Positions 14,563 through 21,900 of a DNA stretch of 21,900 nt are shown piece by piece (the stretch's first letter is position 1; every line of letters begins with the position of its first letter). The stretch spans positions 1 to 21,900 of the forward strand of contig JBGAIL010000072.1 of assembly GCA_044225565.1 (NCBI GenBank). The letters run 5' to 3'. The DNA comes from CAVXAE01 sp044225565 (GTDB lineage: Bacteria > Pseudomonadota > Gammaproteobacteria > Steroidobacterales > Steroidobacteraceae). The translations under genes were made by a program, and so were the position numbers. Under the pieces are notes generated by a model, which was not told the origin of the DNA, ran no database searches, and worked only from the letters and a program-made list of their open reading frames with translations.

Positions 14563-14967
14563 ATGGCCATGGGACTCGTCAACGGCAAGCTGATTCTGCG
14601 GAACCCGCGCAACCCGGAGCTGGAAGTCGTCGAGACTCTGGCGCTGGCAGACTCGGGTGCGCTCTTTCTGTGCATTCCCGAACACGTGCGCTTCCAGCTA
14701 CAGCTCGAGACAGCGGAATACAAGGAAGTGACGCTGGCCGATGGCACGCGCCGATCCATTCCTTACGTAGGCCCCATCGAGGTGAAATTCAAGAACCGGA
14801 CGGGGTTCACCGGCGCGCTGGTCATGGGCGAACGAGTGCTGCTGGGCGCCATCCCCATGGAAGACATGGACCTGGTCATCATCCCCAGTACGCAAAAGCT
14901 GGACGTCAATCCCGAGAACCCGAACTTCGCAGGCGCCATCGCCAAGGGCAGCGTCCGCGCCGCCTGA
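14563..14967 (+). CDS. Clan AA (retropepsin-like) aspartic protease family protein
   Basis: This small 134-residue protein has a retropepsin-like fold pattern. It contains ALADSGALFLCIPEHV with the Asp-Ser-Gly triad in place of the more common Asp-Thr-Gly, EVTLADGTRRSIPYVGPIEV as the flap-like hairpin, and VLLGAIPMEDMDLVI near the C-terminus. Such proteins would act as homodimers; substrates are not known. The first ATG is 14563 and a second in frame is at 14569. GAGG at 14557-14560 is better spaced for the second, so residues 1-2 are uncertain. The 100 bp before it contain an extended -10-like TGCTATCGT too close to the start to be certain. It appears to be a standalone gene after mtgA. Confidence 0.8.
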   Translation: MAMGLVNGKLILRNPRNPELEVVETLALADSGALFLCIPEHVRFQLQLETAEYKEVTLADGTRRSIPYVGPIEVKFKNRTGFTGALVMGERVLLGAIPMEDMDLVIIPSTQKLDVNPENPNFAGAIAKGSVRAA

Positions 14968-14981
14968 GCGGACACGCTGCC
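14947..14981. terminator. Possible hairpin terminator between convergent genes
   Basis: GGCAGCGTCCGC (14947-14958) pairs with GCGGACACGCTGCC (14968-14981) through 7 bp plus 5 bp with a two-base bulge, spanning the stop codon of the protease gene. No T-tract follows, so it may be a factor-dependent end or simply a fold. It lies between convergent genes, where a terminator is expected. Confidence 0.35.
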
Positions 14982-14998
14982 AGCTCGAGCATCGGACG

Positions 14999-15754
14999 CT
15001 ATCGCAACATCTGCCAGCCCGCGTACACCTGGTAGCCTTCGCGCCCGCCCAGGTTGTTGTGCAGCTCGCGGCCCAGGGCGAGCAGCAGCACCGAGTGCTC
15101 GGAGAAGGTGATGCGCGTCCCGGTGTTGAGGATGAGCTCGCTGTCCCGCAGATGCGGCGCAGCCTCGCTGTGCAGCTCGCCCATCACCTCAACGCGCTCG
15201 CTGATCTCGTGGCCGACCACCGCGCCGCCTTCCCAGGTGTCCTCCTCGCCGGTGTGGTCGAAAAACCGCCCCACCTCGAAGTTCACCGAGAAGTTCTCGT
15301 ATTCCTTCATCACCTCGACCGGCGCCAGGAAGCCTTCGTACTTCTTCCGGAACTGCACCTGCGGATAGGTGGACACCTGCCAGCCGTGCTCGCCGGCGTC
15401 GAAGAAGCGCCATTTCACGCCCGCGAGGGACGAGCCCAGCTGCGAATGCGTGCCTTCGCCGCGCTCGTGCGAGACCACGTAGGGCACTTCGTACTTCAGC
15501 TGGATGCGGTCACCCACGCCGTAATTGATGTCGATCAGCGGCAGCTCGCTCTCGGTGGCATCGTGGTTGTGCTCCGACGTGAGCGCGAAGTTCACTTCCC
15601 AGTTGCCGTCGCCCGGCGTGCCGGGGTCGTCCGTGATCATGGGCGGACCACCCTGCGCGAACGCGCGGGAGGTGAGGCAGCCGAGCAGGACGAAGGCGAG
15701 AGCGAGCGAGCGCCGGGCATCGAGCTTGATCATGGTTTCACGCGAGGTTGCCAT
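14999..15754 (-). CDS. Exported putative outer-membrane transporter-like protein
   Basis: This 251-residue protein has a signal peptide ending near LTSRAFA/QG (about residue 34). The mature start GPPMITDDPGTPGDGNWEVN resembles a family of beta-barrel proteins loosely annotated as transporters or as the MetA pathway of phenol degradation. Alternating polar and hydrophobic strands throughout (QLKYEVPYVV, WQVSTYPQVQF, NFSVNFEVGRFF, EVMGELHSEA) suit an outer-membrane barrel, although it ends in Arg instead of a terminal aromatic residue. The ATG at 15754 is the longest start; the ATG at 15733 (eighth codon) gives a more standard signal peptide. Neither has a clear Shine-Dalgarno. It lies downstream of metH with an 89-bp gap. 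Substrate unknown. Confidence 0.72.
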   Translation of the reverse strand: MATSRETMIKLDARRSLALAFVLLGCLTSRAFAQGGPPMITDDPGTPGDGNWEVNFALTSEHNHDATESELPLIDINYGVGDRIQLKYEVPYVVSHERGEGTHSQLGSSLAGVKWRFFDAGEHGWQVSTYPQVQFRKKYEGFLAPVEVMKEYENFSVNFEVGRFFDHTGEEDTWEGGAVVGHEISERVEVMGELHSEAAPHLRDSELILNTGTRITFSEHSVLLLALGRELHNNLGGREGYQVYAGWQMLR

Positions 15755-15843
15755 CGGAGATGGCGCGCAGGATATCTCCCCGCCCTGACATCAACCTGAC
15801 GCCCCTCCGGTGCCCGACACCGCACCCGTGGCATTGCCTGGGA

Positions 15844-19688
<3,845 letters not shown>

Positions 19689-19692
<4 letters not shown>

Positions 19693-20672
19693 GGCCGCAC
19701 CCCCAGCGCATGGCAAATGGCATAGGTGAGCTCGGCCCGGTTCAGCGTGTAGAAGTGGAATTCCTGCACCCCGTGGCGCGCGAGCGCCTGCACCTGCTCG
19801 ATGGCGACGCTCGCCGCGATGAGCCGGCGCGTATCCGGATCTTCGTCCAGCCCGGCGAAGCGCTCGTTCAGCCACTCCGGCACGGTGGCGCCGCACTGCG
19901 CCGCGAACCGCAGCACCTGCGGAAAGCGCGTGATCGGCAGGATGCCCGGCACGATCTGCGCGCGGATGCCCGCCTGCTCGCAACGATCCCGAAAGCTCAG
20001 GAACCGTCTCGTGTCATAGAAGAACTGCGTGATCGCCCGGGTGGCGCCGGCGTCGATCTTGCGCTTGAGGTTGTCCAGGTCGAAATCCGCCGATGGCGCT
20101 TCCGGATGCACCTCGGGATACGCGGCCACCGAGATGTCGAAATCCCCCACGCTCTTCAGCCCCGCCACCAGATCCGACGCATACGCGAAGCCCTCGGGGT
20201 GCGGCGCGTACCGCGCCTGTCCCTTCGGCGGATCCCCGCGCAACGCGACCAGGTGCCGGATGCCCTGATCCCAGTACTGGCGTGCGATATCCAGGATCTC
20301 GCCGCGCGGCGCGCCGACGCACGTGAGGTGCGGCGCACCCGTCAGCGGCGTCTCTTTCTTGATGCGCGTGATGACGTTGTGAGTGCGCTCGCGTGTGGAG
20401 CCGTCCGCACCGTAGGTCACCGACACGAAGCGCGGCTTGAGCGGCGCGAGGCGCTGCACGGAGCTCCACAGCGTGGTCTCCATCTGCGCATCCGCAGGCG
20501 GAAAGAATTCGAACGAGACGATGGGCGTCGCGCTGCGCGCCGCGGCCCAGACGGGGCCCGCGCCCGCACCCGCGCTACTGGCGTTCCCGCCCGCCCCCGT
20601 GCCCGCGCCCGTGCCCGTGCTCGGGCACGTGCTCGGGCCTGCGCCGCTCTCCGATCGTGACTCGTTGGCCAT
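19689..20672 (-). CDS. metF: Methylenetetrahydrofolate reductase (MetF) with a Gly/Ala/Thr-rich N-terminal extension
   Basis: MetF reduces 5,10-methylenetetrahydrofolate to 5-methyltetrahydrofolate with FAD, supplying MetH. The TIM-barrel core is complete: VSFEFFPP with the catalytic Glu, FVSVTYGA, APHLTC, HLVALRGDPPKG, YPEVHPEA, RAITQFFYD and VPGILP, ending FHFYTLNRAELTYAICH. The conserved core starts near residue 51. The ATG at 20670-20672 is the only sensible start, since no other ATG, GTG or TTG lies between it and the core. It makes a low-complexity leader (GTGAGTGAGG, then SAGAGAG) of about 50 residues. E. coli MetF has about 24 residues before VSFEFFPP. It begins 5 bp after the regulator gene's stop and overlaps metH by four bases. 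Confidence 0.96.
20586..20616 (-). repeat. G-tract hexamer-like repeat within the metF 5' coding region
   Basis: On the coding strand there are six runs of at least three G (complements of C-runs at 20586-20588, 20590-20592, 20594-20598, 20602-20604, 20608-20610 and 20614-20616). The loops are one to three bases and are built from GGGCAC/GGGCGC units. This matches a G-quadruplex pattern on the non-template strand, about 60-85 bases into the gene. It encodes the Gly-Thr/Ala repeat of the leader. Confidence 0.7.
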
Positions 20673-20677
20673 GCTTT

Positions 20678-21586
20678 TCACCGTTGCCCCAGCGCGAGCA
20701 GCAGCCGATTGCGGCTGACGTCCACGCGTTTCAGCTTGCGACATTCCATACCGGCGTGCTCCAGCCACCCCCGCAATATCGCCTGCGGCTTCGCGGCCTC
20801 GGCCGAACGAAGGTTTGCGTCGTTCTCCACGACGATGATGCGGCCGCCGGGACGCAGCACCCGCGCCGCCTCGCGCAGCGCGACCCCAGGCCGCTCCGCC
20901 ACCGAGAGCACGTGGTCGAAGGCCACTGCATCGAAGCTGGCAGCCTCGAAAGGCAGCGCGTACATGTCGCCCCGCCGGAAGACGCAATGGTTGAGGCCGG
21001 CACCGTGCACCTTGGCCCGCGCCACGCGCAGAGCCTGGGCGGAAGCATCCAGACCGACGGCGTGGCGGGCCCGCCCGCCCAACACCCGCAGCATGCTGCC
21101 ACTGCCGGTGCCGACGTCCAGCAATTCACCGAGTGAATCTTCGCCGATTTCCCTGAGCACGGCCTTCACCAGGCGCTCGTCCTTGTAGGTGGATTCGGCC
21201 GAGCGACGCACGTCCTCCCATGCCGCGGCGGCGCTACGCGCCCTTTTCTCGAGCACCTGGGCGAGCCGGCCGCGATCCTTGCGCAGCACGGGGTCTGCCT
21301 CGGGGACGGGGCGCAGCGCCTGCGTCACGAGATTCGCAGCCTGCGTCCCGCCCGTGAGGCGATAGTAGATGCGCTGCTCTTCCCGGAAACGCTCGAGCGC
21401 GCCCACGTCACTCAGGATCTTCAAGTGCCGCGAGATGCGCGGTTGGCTCTGCCCCAGCGTGTCCGCTATCTCCCCCACCGTCAGCTCGCCGTGGCCGAGC
21501 AGCGCGAGCAGCCGGCAGCGCGTAGGCTCCGCCAGGGCGCGCAGCAGGTCTACGGCACGCGAAAAATCGAGGGACGCGGGGGTCAT
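20678..21586 (-). CDS. ArsR-family regulator fused to a SAM-dependent methyltransferase-like domain (SahR-like)
   Basis: This 302-residue two-domain protein has an ArsR winged helix at residues about 8-90 (LAEPTRCRLLALLGHGELTV, QSQPRISRHLKIL, EEQRIYYRL). A class I methyltransferase fold spans about 150-285, with SAM-binding LLDVGTGSGSM, acidic VGLDAS, GDMYALPFEAASFDAVAFD and RVLRPGGRIIVVE. The metal-binding ELCVCDL motif of metal-sensing ArsR proteins is absent (ELTVGEI here), so a metabolite ligand is more likely. An ArsR-family regulator, SahR, is known to control methionine-cycle genes in Proteobacteria in response to S-adenosylhomocysteine. The position immediately upstream of metF-metH supports that role by inference. 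The ATG at 21584-21586 is preceded by two TTATATAA palindromes, suggesting autoregulation. Whether the domain still methylates anything is unknown. Confidence 0.88.
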   Translation of the reverse strand: MTPASLDFSRAVDLLRALAEPTRCRLLALLGHGELTVGEIADTLGQSQPRISRHLKILSDVGALERFREEQRIYYRLTGGTQAANLVTQALRPVPEADPVLRKDRGRLAQVLEKRARSAAAAWEDVRRSAESTYKDERLVKAVLREIGEDSLGELLDVGTGSGSMLRVLGGRARHAVGLDASAQALRVARAKVHGAGLNHCVFRRGDMYALPFEAASFDAVAFDHVLSVAERPGVALREAARVLRPGGRIIVVENDANLRSAEAAKPQAILRGWLEHAGMECRKLKRVDVSRNRLLLALGQR

Positions 21587-21596
21587 TTGCCTGATC

Positions 21597-21626
21597 CGTT
21601 ATATAACGAAACCCTTATATAAAGGG
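21597..21626 (-). promoter_or_regulatory. Paired AT-rich palindromes: probable operator and promoter of the regulator-metF-metH operon
   Basis: CGTTATATAACG (21597-21608) is a perfect 12-bp palindrome. CCCTTATATAAAGGG (21612-21626) is a second dyad. Both share the core TTATATAA, with centres 16 bp apart, and they stand out sharply against the GC-rich surroundings. They lie 11 to 40 bp before the ArsR-type start codon. The minus strand reads TATAAC (21598-21603) as a plausible -10; the -35 is weak. AT-rich dyads are typical ArsR-family sites, so autorepression and operon control are inferred. Confidence 0.65.
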
Positions 21627-21727
21627 AAGCTTATCGGATGGTGCAGGACACGGCAAGGACCCGCCTCCCGGACGGAGCAGGCGATGAGGATGGAGCGAGG
21701 CGCAGGAGCGGCGCGGGCACGAGCGCG

Positions 21728-21757
21728 GGGTGCGGGTGCGGGTGCGGGTGCGGGTGC
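21728..21757 (+). repeat. Five perfect tandem GGGTGC hexamers
   Basis: The hexamer GGGTGC is repeated five times without error, followed by GGC. Each G3 tract is separated by the three-base loop TGC, which fits the canonical intramolecular G-quadruplex pattern on the plus strand. The preceding 40 bases are a degraded version (GGCGCGGGCACGAGCGC). The array ends 4 bp before the left flank of the 74-bp element. Confidence 0.9.
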
Positions 21758-21761
21758 GGCG

Positions 21762-21841
21762 ATTCGTCAACATCCGGACAATTGCCGCGCGACTGTCCGC
21801 ACGCGGACGATCGAGACCGATTCGTCCGGATGTTGACGATT
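21762..21841. repeat. 74-bp nested palindromic element, copy 2, with 3-bp flanking repeats
   Basis: The element spans 21765-21838. Outer arms CGTCAACATCCGGAC (21765-21779) and GTCCGGATGTTGACG (21824-21838) are a perfect 15-bp inverted repeat, extended by one more complementary pair outside. The inner dyad GTCCGC-AC-GCGGAC (21795-21808) is centred on the same axis (21801/21802). Length and architecture equal copy 1 at 6862-6935. Both sides are flanked by ATT (21762-21764 and 21839-21841). It lies about 180 bp upstream of the ArsR-type gene start. Confidence 0.82.
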
Positions 21842-21900
21842 CTGTCGAGACCAGGAGAAAACCGGCCCGAACTCAGAGCGGCCATCCTGCCCGCCCCACC

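Larger units (their letters stand above)
21627..21900. other. Non-coding region upstream of the regulator gene
   Basis: From 21627 to the window edge I see no convincing gene. The stretch holds a G-rich segment, five perfect GGGTGC repeats and the second 74-bp palindromic element. From 21842 to 21900 there is nothing recognisable apart from an AGGAGAAAA sequence (21853-21861) that resembles a ribosome binding site with no start codon after it. Confidence 0.5.

Noticed and set aside
21631..21885. Minus-strand frame with a His-Pro repeat
   Set aside because: The repeat is only the complement of the GGGTGC array; there is no start signal or homology.
21638..21900. Plus-strand frame opening at ATG 21638 and running to the window edge without a stop
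   Set aside because: It would encode a Gly-Cys repeat from the hexamer array and read through the palindromic element. There is no ribosome binding site and no family resemblance. A gene continuing beyond the edge cannot be excluded.

Overview
The window is a dense, GC-rich (roughly two-thirds G+C by eye) stretch of a gammaproteobacterial chromosome. Outer-membrane lipoprotein biogenesis (LolB), a monofunctional peptidoglycan transglycosylase and close MetH/MetF/RF1 similarity to the E. coli proteins point to Gammaproteobacteria. The gene order suggests a Nevskiales/Steroidobacterales/Xanthomonadales-type organism, but this placement is an inference from gene content and not a measured identification. 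No rRNA, tRNA, CRISPR array, transposase or phage gene is visible.

Layout. (1) 1-2412, minus strand: a TPR protein, lolB and the start of ispE, tightly packed and reading leftward out of the window. (2) 2413-5302, plus strand: prfA (RF1), then an RDD membrane protein and a SpoIIM-like membrane protein, coupled by 4-bp stop/start overlaps. hemA, which usually precedes prfA beside this TPR-lolB-ispE group, is absent. (3) 5312-6682, minus: an M17 leucyl aminopeptidase. (4) 6683-6950: a 268-bp non-coding gap with a hairpin and one copy of a 74-bp nested palindrome. (5) 6951-12324, minus: a five-gene set transcribed in the order membrane protein, DUF4129 protein, DUF4350 protein, MoxR AAA+ ATPase, DUF58 protein. 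With the RDD and SpoIIM genes it forms a recognisable MoxR/DUF58 envelope-associated cluster of unknown biochemical role. (6) 12342-14967, plus: prmC (the methyltransferase of RF1), a cyclophilin, mtgA and a small clan AA aspartic protease. prfA and prmC, usually adjacent, are separated here by about 8.7 kb holding the whole MoxR cluster. (7) 14999-15754, minus: an exported putative outer-membrane transporter-like protein. (8) 15844-21586, minus: a methionine-cycle operon of an ArsR-methyltransferase fusion regulator (SahR-like), metF and metH, headed by two AT-rich palindromes that look like operators. (9) 21587-21900: regulatory and repeat DNA, with a GGGTGC hexamer array and the second copy of the 74-bp element.

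How the parts work together: MetF supplies 5-methyltetrahydrofolate to cobalamin-dependent MetH, and the fused regulator probably senses SAM or SAH. PrmC methylates the GGQ glutamine of RF1. MoxR, DUF58, DUF4350, DUF4129, SpoIIM and RDD proteins probably form a membrane-associated chaperone-like complex. The least explained items are the two 74-bp nested palindromes, each with matching 3-bp flanks, and three GGG-rich hexamer-like expansions, two of which lie inside conserved genes.
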